Assembly (NCBI RefSeq): GCF_041381155.1 | Contig: NC_091142.1 | Coordinates: forward strand, 42,623,747-42,687,746 | Origin: Argopecten irradians | Lineage: Eukaryota > Mollusca > Bivalvia > Pectinida > Pectinidae | DNA length: 64,000 bases | Direction: 5' to 3' | In this document: positions 48,701 through 59,334 of the stretch, piece by piece | Layout of the letters: each line of letters starts with the position of its first letter | Position numbering within the stretch: position 1 is the stretch's first letter | Notes under the pieces: generated by a model | Database searches by the model: none | Seen by the model: the letters and a program-made list of their open reading frames with translations, nothing else | What the model was told of the DNA's origin: nothing | Program-made: the position numbers and the translations under genes

Positions 48701-49771
48701 AATTAAACAGATACTTTTCAATAATATATTTTTTTAGTCCCATGTACGTCATGCGAGTATGCCAAAAATGAAACGAGGTACTTCGACAACGGTATCGTTT
48801 TAACCCAGAAGATACTTTACGAGATTCTTCCTTGGAGATGTGTGCCTCTAAGGACACTTGCAGTTTTTTTGTCTTTAATTTTTTAATTGCGCGTTTATCT
48901 TTAGTTAATGTAAACAAGATTGAACAATTTATAAGGCCCATATAGTCCGTATCTATTTCACAGTTATATTTTTATAATTTCAGAAGCAAATGTTGAAAAA
49001 AAATCCTGTTGTAGAATCAATGCCATATATTTATAGTGCCTATAAATCAGAGAAGTTTCAAACTGATGTATGATACAATTTGATTCAGGATTTAGTTTTA
49101 GATAAATAAACAAATAATATTTAAACAGTACTATCGCTAACAGTGGGGGGGTTCCCCTCTTAGGATCAAAACAAGCACGAAGTTATCCGATCATAGTTTA
49201 AAAAAATGTCGTTGCCGGAGAGTGCAACCGTCATGTCGACTACACAGTAAACTAACGTCTAACGTCATGTCCGGAACACTTCCGAAAAACAGAGTTCACT
49301 GAACTTTCTCCCGACTTTCCGTTACGGGCATATAATCGTAACTTTCTATTGGCGACCTGAACATTTTAAAATGAAATGAAGGGGCAAGTTCACAAGTAAC
49401 TCAACTTTCCTCAGCAAACTGCCTGTATCCAATTGTTTATTGATTAAAAAAAACATATAGTAAGTATTCCTTTTAATATATCTCTAATTTACAACTTTCT
49501 ATCTACAAATACAAACTCAATATCATTTTTTCTTGCGTCTACAAGCTTGAAATATTGTAGAAGGTATTTGTCACAGATCTGAATAATGTGGCAGGGTTCC
49601 AATCAAATGGAACTAATTCCAATAACAGTATTTATCTAAAACAATCCGTGACTTGACTCAGTCACTTTATACTGTGAACTTTTGAATTTTCATTTCGAAT
49701 GAAATTTTACAAAACATCATGTCTCGTTTGTGCATATAGATGCATTGAGCAAAGACAATAACTATACCTAC
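45745..49771. other. Intergenic or intronic, no gene recognised
   Basis: Strongly AT-rich. The longest frame, on the minus strand at 48,591-48,941, is Lys/Phe/Ser-rich without recognisable motifs and is probably chance. Inverted CCAAT boxes (ATTGG) occur near 47,699 and 47,752. I looked for a second-half SRCR exon on the minus strand (WGxxNCxHxEDAxVxC pattern) and saw none. Confidence 0.45.
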
Positions 49772-49906
49772 TTAAGACCAAAAGTTTTACAAATAACTCT
49801 TGCTTCTTCGTCGCTGAAGTTGTCATCACAAACAGTTCCCCATGTACCGTTTTGTAGGATTTCCAACCGCCGGTGGAACTACCGTGCCCATTTACTAAAC
49901 GGATTT
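49772..49906 (-). pseudogene. SRCR half-domain exon with a 1-nt deletion
   Basis: The minus strand shows acceptor TGATTCTAG, then [14 protein letters not shown], then after a frame change [20 protein letters not shown] and [10 protein letters not shown], ending before a GTAGGT donor. This is the first half of an SRCR domain (extracellular ligand-binding fold). Its phases, 1 in and 2 out, equal those of the intact exon at 62,901-63,045. Length is 135 nt where 136 would keep the frame, so one base is missing near 49,869. It may be a decayed terminal exon of the SRCR gene to the right or a consensus error. No matching second-half exon is found downstream. Confidence 0.65.
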
Positions 49907-50079
49907 CTAGAATCACAAATAAATTACCGTACTCATTATGATACTAGATTCTATTTTTTAAGAACAATTACTGACATTGAAATTACAGTGGTACAGTTTC
50001 CAGGCACTGGCTGCCGGTCGTTGGTTGGTTGTCAACGGATACCTCGGCTTCGTCAATTAACCTAATATATCCTTGAATT

Positions 50080-50125
50080 ACCCTGGTTGTTAATAGGACG
50101 TTAAACTTACTTAATCAAACTAAAA
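50080..50125. repeat. Short dispersed-repeat fragment
   Basis: TGTTAATAGGACGTTAAACT followed by TACTTAATCAAACTAA matches a short interspersed motif that I recall from many bivalve non-coding sequences. It is seen once here, so repeat status rests on memory. Confidence 0.3.
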
Positions 50126-50238
50126 TTATTTTTTTTAAATTCAGTTGTCTTATTTCATTTGTTATCGAGATTAGTCAGTGTATGTCACATCATAATGTCA
50201 CATCATAATATGATGAAGAGTTTACTGACCTGACAGCC

Positions 50239-50921
50239 TGACAGGAGGCTGGAACAGGGGGGTGAAATCTGCAAACAGAATAAATGAGATTACTATACAT
50301 GGACACACTATCTATCATTCCAGACATCTTATACAGTGTAGATATAAAGATATGAGACAGTAAATCATAACATTTACCTGCACGCAAACTTCACTTACAA
50401 CTATTAACAGCATATTTCATTTCACAAGCCCCTGTGCTAACAAGGTGTGAATAACCAACCACTTATAATATGAAATTATGACTAGTTTATAGCAATTCTA
50501 CAACTAATAACCATAAGGATATATAATTATGTATTATTAAACACAACTTATTACGTAACTTTCTTAGTAAACCATATTTAATGGTATTGTAAACAAACAG
50601 ACGACACTGATTGACATTTGGCGGGACGGACCCAAGCCGAACCAAAAATTACCAATTTACAGCATAAAATGAGTCGACATATCAATGTAACATAAAAACT
50701 AGTATTACAGATACTTCATACATTCATTCTATACACTTACTCTTTTGGGGGCCTACCCATTATGGTAAAATTGACTATTTAGCGTGACTGAGACGCTTCC
50801 ACATGATACTGTCATGGACGCATGGGAACTTGAAAAGTGAAACTAAAAACCGGAGTCAACCGGAGTCTAAATTCCGGAATTATAATTGTCAGACCAAAAA
50901 ATCCGGACGAAGACCGTAACA
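50239..50921 (-). mobile_element. BEL/Pao 3' LTR
   Basis: Read on the minus strand, the LTR begins TGTTACGG directly after a polypurine tract (AGAGGGGGAG) and ends in CTGTCA. It aligns along most of its length with 57,575-58,115. Relative to that copy it has about 110 extra bases at roughly 50,592-50,702 and an extra outer end of about 32 bases. It carries the promoter and polyA functions of the retroelement. The outer boundary is chosen by the TG...CA rule. Confidence 0.75.
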
Positions 50922-50931
50922 CTCCCCCTCT
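50922..50931 (-). other. Polypurine tract of the BEL/Pao element
   Basis: On the minus strand the sequence is AGAGGGGGAG immediately before the TGTTACGG end of the 3' LTR. This is the usual plus-strand primer site of LTR retroelements. Confidence 0.6.
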
Positions 50932-51086
50932 GATTTCATTTGAAATCACTTACATAATACACAATACCTCTGTAACTTCTAATAATAAATGTCAACAAAT
51001 TGTTACTAGATTATAACACATGAATAATTTCAAGTTTTCAACACAAAACTGTTCAACTTATAATAAGTTTCAATTGGTGAAAGTCA

Positions 51087-54000
51087 CTAGTCTGCTTCCA
51101 ATAGGGTCACCAACTCAGTCACTGGTCTCACGTACAGAACGCGTTTATTGTCTCTCACTACCGCGATCTCCACCTTGCGCACGACTTCGTCATCACTTGG
51201 AAATGTACGTTCCACCACTCCAGAAGGCCACTCATTACGCGAACAATCCCCGTCCTTTAGAAGAACTAGATCTCCAGGTTGAAGGTTTCTTGTATGTCCT
51301 TTCCACTTCTTTCGCGCTTGTAACCCATGAAGGTACTCACGTTTCCATCTACTCCAGAATTCTTCAGCTAAGGACTGAACATATTTCCACGTTGATCGCA
51401 ACGCATCCTTCGTGCTGTAGGGTGGAAATGGATCGACATCACAAGTTGTCTTGCTTGTCAGCAACATGGACGGCGTCAGAAGAGCAGGTGACTCAGGGTC
51501 GCTGAACACATCCACTAACGGTCTGTTGTTTACGATGGCAGAAACCTCACATAGGAGAGTGGTCAATACCTCATGAGTGAGATCCTTCCTTTTTTGTTGT
51601 AGTAGCATAGCATTCAAAATGTTTTTGGCGACACCTATGAGCCTTTCCCAAGAGCCACCCATATGGGGTGAGTGCGGTGGGTTGAAGATCCACTTAACCT
51701 GAGAAGCAGATAAGAAGTCTGCAACTGGACCATCTTCAATGAATTCTGCATCAATGGAGAGATCCTCTGTCGCACCAATAAAATTGGTGCCTCTATCGGA
51801 CCGGAACTGGGTAACTGTTCCACGCACAGCGATGAACCGTCTTAAGGCGTTGATGAATGATGAGCTTGAGAGTTGTTCGATAACCTCAATATGGATTGCC
51901 CTTGTTACGAGACAAGTGAACAACAACGCCCAACGTTTCTGTGTGGCAGATCCTCCTCTGGTACGGCGGAATGTGATAGGCCAAGGACCAAATGTGTCTA
52001 CCCCTACGTATGAAAATGGAGGCGAGGGTGTACATCTATCCGCTGGAAGGTCTGCCATGTACTGCCAGCCGAGCTGACCGCGTAGTTTCCTGCAGGGAAC
52101 ACAATTACGAATAACAGAGTTCACAATTTTCCTGCAATTGACGACCCAAAATCCACCTGTACGGACGGCTCCTTCCGTAAACTTGCGGCCCTGGTGAAAC
52201 ACCTTCTGATGAAAATGTCGAACAACCAACAGCGTAACATGGTGGTCTTTTGGGAGTATAATAGGGTTTCTCAATCCTGGGTCGATGACGTCGTCGCTGA
52301 TCTTGTTCAGACGACCTCCAACACGCAGTTGTCCATTGGCGTCAATAAACGGACAGAGTATCCCAAGGGAGCTTGAGTGTGGAATGTCTTTACCCTCATA
52401 GATGCATTTGAGTTCTGTACTGAATGCGTCATGTTGGGCGAGTTTGATGATAACGCGTTCACTTTCTTGCAAAAGTCTAGGTTCATCAAATCGTTCAGCT
52501 AAGCATTTTCTATCCTTTCGTACACTTGTAGCTAAGAATTTGATGCGAGCCACAACTCGAACAAGCTTTCTCCAATCGGAAAACCTCGAGAATCTCTCAG
52601 AAAACACTTCTGATATTTCAGCACTCCGTTCAACTTTATCTTCTGAGCTATCAGTGATGTCCTCAGATTGTTTCGTACGACCCACCAGATGTTCTGTGTT
52701 TTCCTCCGAGTGTTCCAATTTGAAGCAACGCACTTCAGGACGAATTTCTTTGTCGTTGTCAGGGTCTACTAAATCAAAATTGTCTGATGTAGTTTGTTCG
52801 ATATCAGGACCTAGAATCCACTTTGATTGCGACAGTGATGAGGCATCCAAACCCCTGGTAGCAATATCTGCAGGATTGCATTCAGAATGTACGAAGCTCC
52901 ACTGACTCGGTTTACTGAACAAACGAATCTTGCTCACTCTGTTTCCGACATAAATATAAAATCTCCGACTCTCATTAGAGATATATCCAAGTACAACTTG
53001 GCTATCTGAAAAGAACTGAAAGGCATCCCGCTGAATGTCTAGTTGATCACGCACAATTTCTGCAATTTCTGTTGCGAGAACCGCTGCGCACAACTCTAAT
53101 CGCGGGATTGTATGCCCATGGGTGGGTGCTAGTTTGGCTTTGCCTAGGAGAAAACCAATCTTAGATCTATCTGCATCGTACAGTTTGAGATAGGCGACAG
53201 CTGCTATTACATCTTTTGACGCATCAGCAAACACAAGAACTTCTCTCTTCAAGGCGTCGGCGAAAGAGATGTCGCAATAAGCTCGCGGTATACTTAGATT
53301 TCCTAAGTGGTGCATTGAGTCGACCCATGTACACCACTTACCATATAGTGATTCTGGCAGAGGGTCATCCCACTCATTGCTTGTGGTGACGGACATCATC
53401 TCCCGAAGCAACAGTTTCCCGCAAATAGTGAAAGGCTGGGCGAATCCTAGAGGGTCGTAGATACTGTTGATGGTCGACAACAGACCACGTCGTGTGTAGG
53501 CTTTCTCAACATGATTAACGCTGAAGGTAAACACATCTGTCTCTGTGTCCCACAAAAGTCCTAAGCTTCTCTGCGTTGGCAGCGCTTCTGCCGCCAGATC
53601 AAGATCTTTAAGTTCCTTAGCAAGGTCTTCCTGTTGAAAGGAATGAAGTACTTCCCTGCTGTTAGATGAAAACTTATGGAGTCTGATCCTTCCATTCTCC
53701 TCGAGGGCCTGTTTAGTGCGTTTCACAATGCTGATAGCTTCCGATTCGGTCTTACACGAAAGTAACCCGTCATCAACGTAAAAATCCTTGTTTACAAAGT
53801 TAGTTACATCCTCATCTGCATTTTCGACAACTTTGCGTATGCCGTAATTTGCTACTGCAGGAGATGTTGTGTTACCAAACACGTGTCTTGTCATCTGATA
53901 TACTACTAACGGCTGGCTCAAGTCGTTGTCTTTGTGCCACCAGAAACGCAGAAACCGTCGTTGTCCCTCGGGTACTTGAAAATTGTAAAACATCTGTTCT

Positions 54001-56273
54001 ACATCCATGGTGACTGCAATCTTTTCACGTCGGAACCTAAGTAGGATACCAATCAGGCTGTTCAACATATCAGGGCCTTGTAACAGGATATTGTTTAGCG
54101 AAGTGTCCTGGCACATGGCTGACGAGTCAAACACGACACGCACGCTTTCCGGTTTCTTAGGGTGTTGAACCGCGAATAATGGTAAGTACCATTTCTCTGT
54201 AGAGTCTGGTAAGACTGGTGCTAACTCAGCATGCTGTCTACTAAGTAGTTTCTCCATGAACTCCAAAACCTTCCTCCGTTTGTCTGGGTTAGAGCTAAGA
54301 CTGATGTCAAACGACTTCGCTCTTTTAAGAGCCATTCTTTTGTTGTCAGGTAAAAATGGTCTATTCTCCTTGAAAGGCATGGGCGCTTCCCAATGTCCAC
54401 TGGTAGTTCGTTGAAATCCTGTCCTCATAATATCGAGGAACCGCTTGTCCTCCAGCGACAATCCTGGTTTCTCATCGCCGGGAACTCGTTTGAATATTGG
54501 GTCCTCCTTTACAGTGAGTTCACTCTCACATGGCTCCAAGTATGAAGGTCTTCCATTTGCAAACACTGTGGTTTTCCGAACATTGACCTGCTCCGGTAGG
54601 TGTGCCTGACCTAAACAAACATTACCAATAATGACCCATCCTAAAGGCAACCTTTGTCCAAACGGCAGCATATCTCCACTGATGCGTTGTTCCAAAACAT
54701 GATGTGCACAGACTAAGTCTCTTCCTAATAATAGTTCGATCTCAACGCCATCGTCTATTGTAGGAATCTGTGGTGCAATGTCCGCAAGATGGCTGTAGTT
54801 CTCCGCTACTGTAGGAGATGGTATTTCGCTGCGATTGCTTGGGAGATCATTGCACTCAATCAGACATGGGGATTCCAATGTACATGATCCGTCAAGAGAT
54901 TGTATGACAAATCCAGATGCTTGACGGCCGGACATAGTGTAACTTCCGGAACATGACGACAGTATGTATTTGGTCTCGGGACCGGATACACCGAAAGAGT
55001 CAAATAAAGCTGTTGTACCCAATGACTTGTTGCTCTGGTCATCGATAAGGCAATAAACCTTACGAGCGCGAGATGGTTGTCCATATGGGAAAATGTTTAC
55101 AAGCAATATTTTTGCACATGACTTGCTAGTACTGTGAAGAGTACTACAGATTTCGGTGCAGCGTGTTTCGACGATTTTCTCCCCTTCACCTTTTCCCTGT
55201 GATTCTTGAGACTTCTCCCCCTCATGCTGTTTTCTAGCTTCCAAATCACCATGGAGAATACCGATGTGATCGTTTGAAGCACAAATGTCACATTTGATAA
55301 TTTCTTTACACGCTTTGCGTGTATGACGCCTCTGTCCACAACACCTTAAACAGTAACCGTTCTTGTAAAGAAAATCTTTTCGATCTTTCATTGTCTTATT
55401 TAGGAATTTCCGACAGTCTTTAAGCAAATGGTTAGATTTCTCCCCATGAAGAGGACATTTCCCTCCATTGTTATCCTGCAAAACATCTGTCTTTTTTGAG
55501 GACACGCTTTGTTGAGGTACACGGGGTGATTGCTTCGATTTTACATTTGAGATTTCCAAATCATAGCTGGGGTCGTTCCTTAGACGAGCTAGATCATGCA
55601 AGTACTTCTTTAATACTGAAAAGGGTACCTGTGATACTCTATGAGTTTCCTTATATCGAAAGCACTGACCAGCCCATTTCTCGCGATAACGTTTTGGCAG
55701 TTTTCTAACAAAGTCGTTCATTCCACTAGAAGTGTCGTAATGTGAGAAGACTGGTCCTAAAATGGAGTCACTTTTGATAGATTCAACCTCTGCTGATAAA
55801 TCATACAGATCATAAAAGCGCTTCGAATCACTTTCCTTAAGGTCAGGAAATTGGTGTATCCTTCGCTTCAAAGCTGTCTCTATAACTTCGGCACTGCCAA
55901 ACTCACTGTCCAAACGTTTCCAGATTTCCTCGACCGCCTTCTGAGGGTTTCTAGGATTGGTTGCACGTATGTTTTCTGCTCGACGTTTTGAGTCATTCCC
56001 AAGATGATTAAGGAGCAAATCTAAATGTTCTAAGACTGAAGCGCCAATCTCCTTCATAACATTTAAAAACCCATATTTCCACGTAAGGTATCTTGCAGGT
56101 TCATCAGTAAATTGGCAAAGTCTCTTAGGCAGGAGTTGATTCTTAGCCACTAGTTTTGCCAGTTCCAATGCCTCAGATCTAGTATTGGGTGTAAATACAG
56201 CTGCAGAAGGGTTTAGAATATTCATGGAACTAGATTGGATTCCAGGCTGTGACAACATATCGGACTGAGGCAA
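51087..56273 (-). CDS. BEL/Pao gag-pol polyprotein (main part, 1,728 codons)
   Basis: This is the retrotransposon polyprotein for reverse transcription and integration. Domains in order: gag segment of DUF1759 type (about 50-230); Cys/His zinc knuckles (C273, H276, H282, C287 and a Cys cluster 308-331); aspartic protease of BEL type with DDQS at 411-414 and LLGRDL near 515; reverse transcriptase with catalytic D757 and YVDD at 832-835; RNase H with D1017, E1060 and D1090; integrase HHCC zinc finger (H1353/H1355, H1360, C1391, C1394); integrase core D1426, D1493 and E1543; and a C-terminal DUF5641-like domain (about 1,630-1,720). All expected catalytic residues are present and there is no internal stop. 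The upstream gag portion is in the same frame but separated by one stop at 56,340. I cannot tell whether the element is active. Confidence 0.93.
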   Translation of the reverse strand: MPQSDMLSQPGIQSSSMNILNPSAAVFTPNTRSEALELAKLVAKNQLLPKRLCQFTDEPARYLTWKYGFLNVMKEIGASVLEHLDLLLNHLGNDSKRRAENIRATNPRNPQKAVEEIWKRLDSEFGSAEVIETALKRRIHQFPDLKESDSKRFYDLYDLSAEVESIKSDSILGPVFSHYDTSSGMNDFVRKLPKRYREKWAGQCFRYKETHRVSQVPFSVLKKYLHDLARLRNDPSYDLEISNVKSKQSPRVPQQSVSSKKTDVLQDNNGGKCPLHGEKSNHLLKDCRKFLNKTMKDRKDFLYKNGYCLRCCGQRRHTRKACKEIIKCDICASNDHIGILHGDLEARKQHEGEKSQESQGKGEGEKIVETRCTEICSTLHSTSKSCAKILLVNIFPYGQPSRARKVYCLIDDQSNKSLGTTALFDSFGVSGPETKYILSSCSGSYTMSGRQASGFVIQSLDGSCTLESPCLIECNDLPSNRSEIPSPTVAENYSHLADIAPQIPTIDDGVEIELLLGRDLVCAHHVLEQRISGDMLPFGQRLPLGWVIIGNVCLGQAHLPEQVNVRKTTVFANGRPSYLEPCESELTVKEDPIFKRVPGDEKPGLSLEDKRFLDIMRTGFQRTTSGHWEAPMPFKENRPFLPDNKRMALKRAKSFDISLSSNPDKRRKVLEFMEKLLSRQHAELAPVLPDSTEKWYLPLFAVQHPKKPESVRVVFDSSAMCQDTSLNNILLQGPDMLNSLIGILLRFRREKIAVTMDVEQMFYNFQVPEGQRRFLRFWWHKDNDLSQPLVVYQMTRHVFGNTTSPAVANYGIRKVVENADEDVTNFVNKDFYVDDGLLSCKTESEAISIVKRTKQALEENGRIRLHKFSSNSREVLHSFQQEDLAKELKDLDLAAEALPTQRSLGLLWDTETDVFTFSVNHVEKAYTRRGLLSTINSIYDPLGFAQPFTICGKLLLREMMSVTTSNEWDDPLPESLYGKWCTWVDSMHHLGNLSIPRAYCDISFADALKREVLVFADASKDVIAAVAYLKLYDADRSKIGFLLGKAKLAPTHGHTIPRLELCAAVLATEIAEIVRDQLDIQRDAFQFFSDSQVVLGYISNESRRFYIYVGNRVSKIRLFSKPSQWSFVHSECNPADIATRGLDASSLSQSKWILGPDIEQTTSDNFDLVDPDNDKEIRPEVRCFKLEHSEENTEHLVGRTKQSEDITDSSEDKVERSAEISEVFSERFSRFSDWRKLVRVVARIKFLATSVRKDRKCLAERFDEPRLLQESERVIIKLAQHDAFSTELKCIYEGKDIPHSSSLGILCPFIDANGQLRVGGRLNKISDDVIDPGLRNPIILPKDHHVTLLVVRHFHQKVFHQGRKFTEGAVRTGGFWVVNCRKIVNSVIRNCVPCRKLRGQLGWQYMADLPADRCTPSPPFSYVGVDTFGPWPITFRRTRGGSATQKRWALLFTCLVTRAIHIEVIEQLSSSSFINALRRFIAVRGTVTQFRSDRGTNFIGATEDLSIDAEFIEDGPVADFLSASQVKWIFNPPHSPHMGGSWERLIGVAKNILNAMLLQQKRKDLTHEVLTTLLCEVSAIVNNRPLVDVFSDPESPALLTPSMLLTSKTTCDVDPFPPYSTKDALRSTWKYVQSLAEEFWSRWKREYLHGLQARKKWKGHTRNLQPGDLVLLKDGDCSRNEWPSGVVERTFPSDDEVVRKVEIAVVRDNKRVLYVRPVTELVTLLEAD

Positions 56274-56274
56274 T

Positions 56275-56540
56275 ATGTTGGGCTGTGACGCGATGTTAGG
56301 CCGTGACGCGATATCAGGCTGCTGTGATCGGTGACGATGTCAGGCTGTGACGCATGTCACTGTGACTATGTCAGCTGTGACGCTGATGTCAGGCTGTGAC
56401 GCAATGTCAGGCTGTGACGTCAACTGTCTTAGGCTGTGACGCATATCAGGCGTGAGTATTGTCGAGACATGACGTAATAACAGGCCGTGATGTAATGACG
56501 GAACGATGTTAGGCTGCGATGAGATAACAGGACGCGACAT
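56275..56540. repeat. Short tandem repeat inside gag (about 18 bp)
   Basis: CAGGCTGTGACGC(A)ATGT-type units recur about a dozen times with many indels. On the minus strand they encode SQPDI/SQPNI peptides linking the two gag parts. Confidence 0.75.
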
Positions 56541-57263
56541 AATGTCAGGCTGTACAGTAATTCGATTATTATCCTCTACATAATGTAATGTGTGAAGACT
56601 AGCTGATTTTGGTCCGACGTAACTTCCTCGCTTAGCTACAGAGTCTTTCTTACTGCTGTTTGTTGAGTAATCAAAGTCAAAGACCTTTTGAATTGCACTG
56701 AGGCCATTCTCGGCTTCTTCCAATTCCCTTTTCACATTTAACATGTTCCTTTGTACCTTCAAATCTGCCTCTTGTTTCACTAACTCTGCCTCCTCTTGTG
56801 CAAACTTCATGCGAGACCTTGCCCTCTCCACTTTTGTGGTATGTTTAATCAACATTTCTGTTAGACGACTAGATGTAGACATCCCACTTCTTTGTGAATG
56901 TTTACTAGATACTTGTGATCTGGTAGGCAATATGGATTTCATATGTTCTATGTAGTACTCTACTTTATCACGCAAGGCTGACAGATTGAGTTGATGCGCA
57001 GACTCCTCATTTGCACTTTGTTCGGTACGAGTTCCTTGTAAGAATAATTCAAACTTCTTAGATTTCCTTTCATAGCGAACAAGGAGTTTTTGTAGATCAT
57101 CAATAATTTGCTGACTCTGAGAAAGATCCACCTTCTGTGATGACTGTATGATATAATCAATGTCTTTTTTAATTTTCAATAATTTTGTTGTGTGACGAGA
57201 CACAGTCTCTTCATACAAGGCGATACCTGATTCTGTCATTTTCCTACTGGCTCTAACTTCCAT
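56340..57263 (-). CDS. BEL/Pao gag N-terminal part (307 codons)
   Basis: Begins MEVRASRKMTESGIALYEET and contains a long charged coiled coil (about residues 130-205), typical of the N-terminal gag region of BEL elements. It ends at a TGA inside a short tandem repeat encoding SQPDIA-like peptides. The stretch just before the stop (about 56,345-56,395) is read in a shifted frame, and the correct frame is restored before the main polyprotein, so two compensating indels in the repeat appear to cause the interruption. They may be true mutations or long-read errors in the repeat. Confidence 0.8.
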   Translation of the reverse strand: MEVRASRKMTESGIALYEETVSRHTTKLLKIKKDIDYIIQSSQKVDLSQSQQIIDDLQKLLVRYERKSKKFELFLQGTRTEQSANEESAHQLNLSALRDKVEYYIEHMKSILPTRSQVSSKHSQRSGMSTSSRLTEMLIKHTTKVERARSRMKFAQEEAELVKQEADLKVQRNMLNVKRELEEAENGLSAIQKVFDFDYSTNSSKKDSVAKRGSYVGPKSASLHTLHYVEDNNRITVQPDIMSRPVISSQPNIVPSLHHGLLLRHVSTILTPDMRHSLRQLTSQPDIASQPDISVTADIVTVTCVTA

Positions 57264-57574
57264 AAGTAACCGTTAATACCATATGTAGCAGTTATATATA
57301 TAATAGGACATATATATAATAGGACAGTAGGACACACTCACATCTAATGGCCAATGAAAGTTCACTGCAGACTGAGTTTGAAGAGTTTTTCACTGCAGGC
57401 TAGTTATCAAGTAATTTCACTTCATGCTGATTTCAGAGGAATTTCCCTGCAGGCCGATTTCAAAGAATTTATTTCACTGTGCTGTCTGGGCAAAAATAAG
57501 TTCTACTAGCAGAGACAGTCTAACTTCTTTATTCGTATGCGCACATACACAAACCCCACTAGGTAAATATAGCC
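57264..57574 (-). other. BEL/Pao leader between 5' LTR and gag
   Basis: Untranslated leader with short imperfect repeats of TTTCACTGCAGGCTGA type (57,355-57,480) and a duplicated TATATAATAGGACA near 57,300. A primer-binding site should lie next to the LTR; TGGGGTTTGTG on the minus strand near 57,548-57,559 begins with TGG as expected, but no tRNA match can be asserted. Confidence 0.5.
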
Positions 57575-58115
57575 TGACAGGAGGCTGGAACAGGGGGTGA
57601 AATCTGCAAACAGAATAAATGAGATTACTATACATGGACACTATCTATCATTCCAGACATCTTATACAGTGTAGATATAAAGATATGAGACAGTAAATCA
57701 TAACATTTACCTGCACGCAAACTTCACTTACAACTATTAACAGCATATTTCATTTCACAAGCCCCTGTGCTAACAAGGTGTGAATAACCAACCACTTATA
57801 ATATGAAATTATGACTAGTTTATAGCAATTCTACAACTAATAACCATAAGGATATATAATTATGTATTATTAAACACAACTTATTACGTAACTTTCTTAG
57901 TTAACCACATTTAATGGTATTGCAGATAGTATTGCAGATACTTCATACATTCATTTTATACACTTACTCTTTTGGGGGCCTACCCATTATGGTAGAATTG
58001 ACTATTTAGCGTGACTGAGACGCTTCCACATGATACTGTCATGGACGCATGGGAACTTGAAAAGTGAAACTAAAACCCGGAGTTCAACCGGAGTCTAAAT
58101 TCCGGAATTTAATTG
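57575..58115 (-). mobile_element. BEL/Pao 5' LTR (outer end truncated)
   Basis: It matches the 3' LTR from TGACAGGAGGCTGG to TTCCGGAATT, with scattered substitutions. It lacks an internal block of about 110 bp and the outermost 32 or so bases including the expected TGTTACGG start. The element therefore cannot be paired with a target-site duplication from this sequence. Confidence 0.7.
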
Positions 58116-58481
58116 CGTTGGTAATAATGATGACAATCAATAATTATATTGAAATGATGCCATTACTATTCCTTCTGACATTATCTACTTTTTTAGTAAT
58201 TGATTATTAGGTTGATAAACGGACAACTAAATTGCTTTTATTTGGCTTAAGAGTAATGAATATAAGAGACCGAATTGCGGTATTGCTATGGTAACCTGAT
58301 AAAATTGCATTATTTCTTATATCGTTTTAAAAAAATCTGACGTGTATAGATAAATATGGGTTAGTAAGCGATAACGTGTTGATTCAAACTGGTGAAAAAT
58401 GTTGACCTTTAAGCAAAATATTGGATTTTCGTGAACTCCGCTTAAACTTCTTGGTAGTTAAGGGGTTAAGTAAAAATGGCA
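58116..58481. other. AT-rich spacer between two mobile elements
   Basis: No gene, repeat or RNA is recognised. It presumably belongs to the host intron of the SRCR gene. Confidence 0.4.
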
Positions 58482-59334
58482 TACAGTAAAACCCCTATAA
58501 CTCGAACAGCAGGGGACCATATTAATAATTCGAGGAATACAGGGTATTCGACTCATCCGAGGTTGGTCATGATCGACCGTTGACAGTCAACATGTCCGGT
58601 CTCCCTATGACAAACAATACATTGTAATGACATTTTAATTATCGTAATTTCAGCATTTTGGATTTTTTATGAAAGTGTTTTTTGATAGCAATATCAAGTT
58701 GAAAAAAATATGTATTACATAAAATGAGGGTTTGAAAATACTGACGACAAAGTAAATCTAATGTAAACGATCGTCAAACTTGGTACAAAATACCATATTG
58801 GTTTAAAACAGACAATGGGTACAATTTCGATGATTTAATTATAAAATCATTTAACACATTTACAAAATAAATACACACTAAAAAGTTATTAACCAGCATA
58901 GTTACGAACAAACAACGATAACCTATGTCTACCTTGTAAAAGCGTTACACGTGTTCACGAGGAAAGTTACGAAAATACAATATGCGGGAAAAGATACGGA
59001 ACGCACTGATAAAAACGAACATGGGTCAATGTGATTTGTACGTAGCAATATCAAATTTTGGTATCGTTTATATCTTTTGAAAAAAAAACACAGAAACTAA
59101 AAAAAAAATTGAACTTATATAGGAAGTCGGACGTCAGCGATTTCTTCCGACTCTTTTGTCATTTCACAATGCGTACTTTCTATTTTCGTATTTAAGCGAA
59201 GATTATTACGAGAGAGACATCGATTATTTAATGCCTTTTCTGAAATATTCAAATAAAGTTTGCATCAAACAACGACTGGCGATCGTGAAGGTAGGTAATA
59301 CAGACACCGTTAATCCCTTAATTACCGAAAGGCT

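Noticed and set aside
48591..48941. A 116-codon minus-strand gene
   Set aside because: Lys/Phe/Ser-rich frame in AT-rich DNA without motifs, splice context or promoter features; probably chance.
51739..55708. Several plus-strand frames of 60-170 codons across the retroelement
   Set aside because: They are antisense shadows of the BEL/Pao polyprotein.
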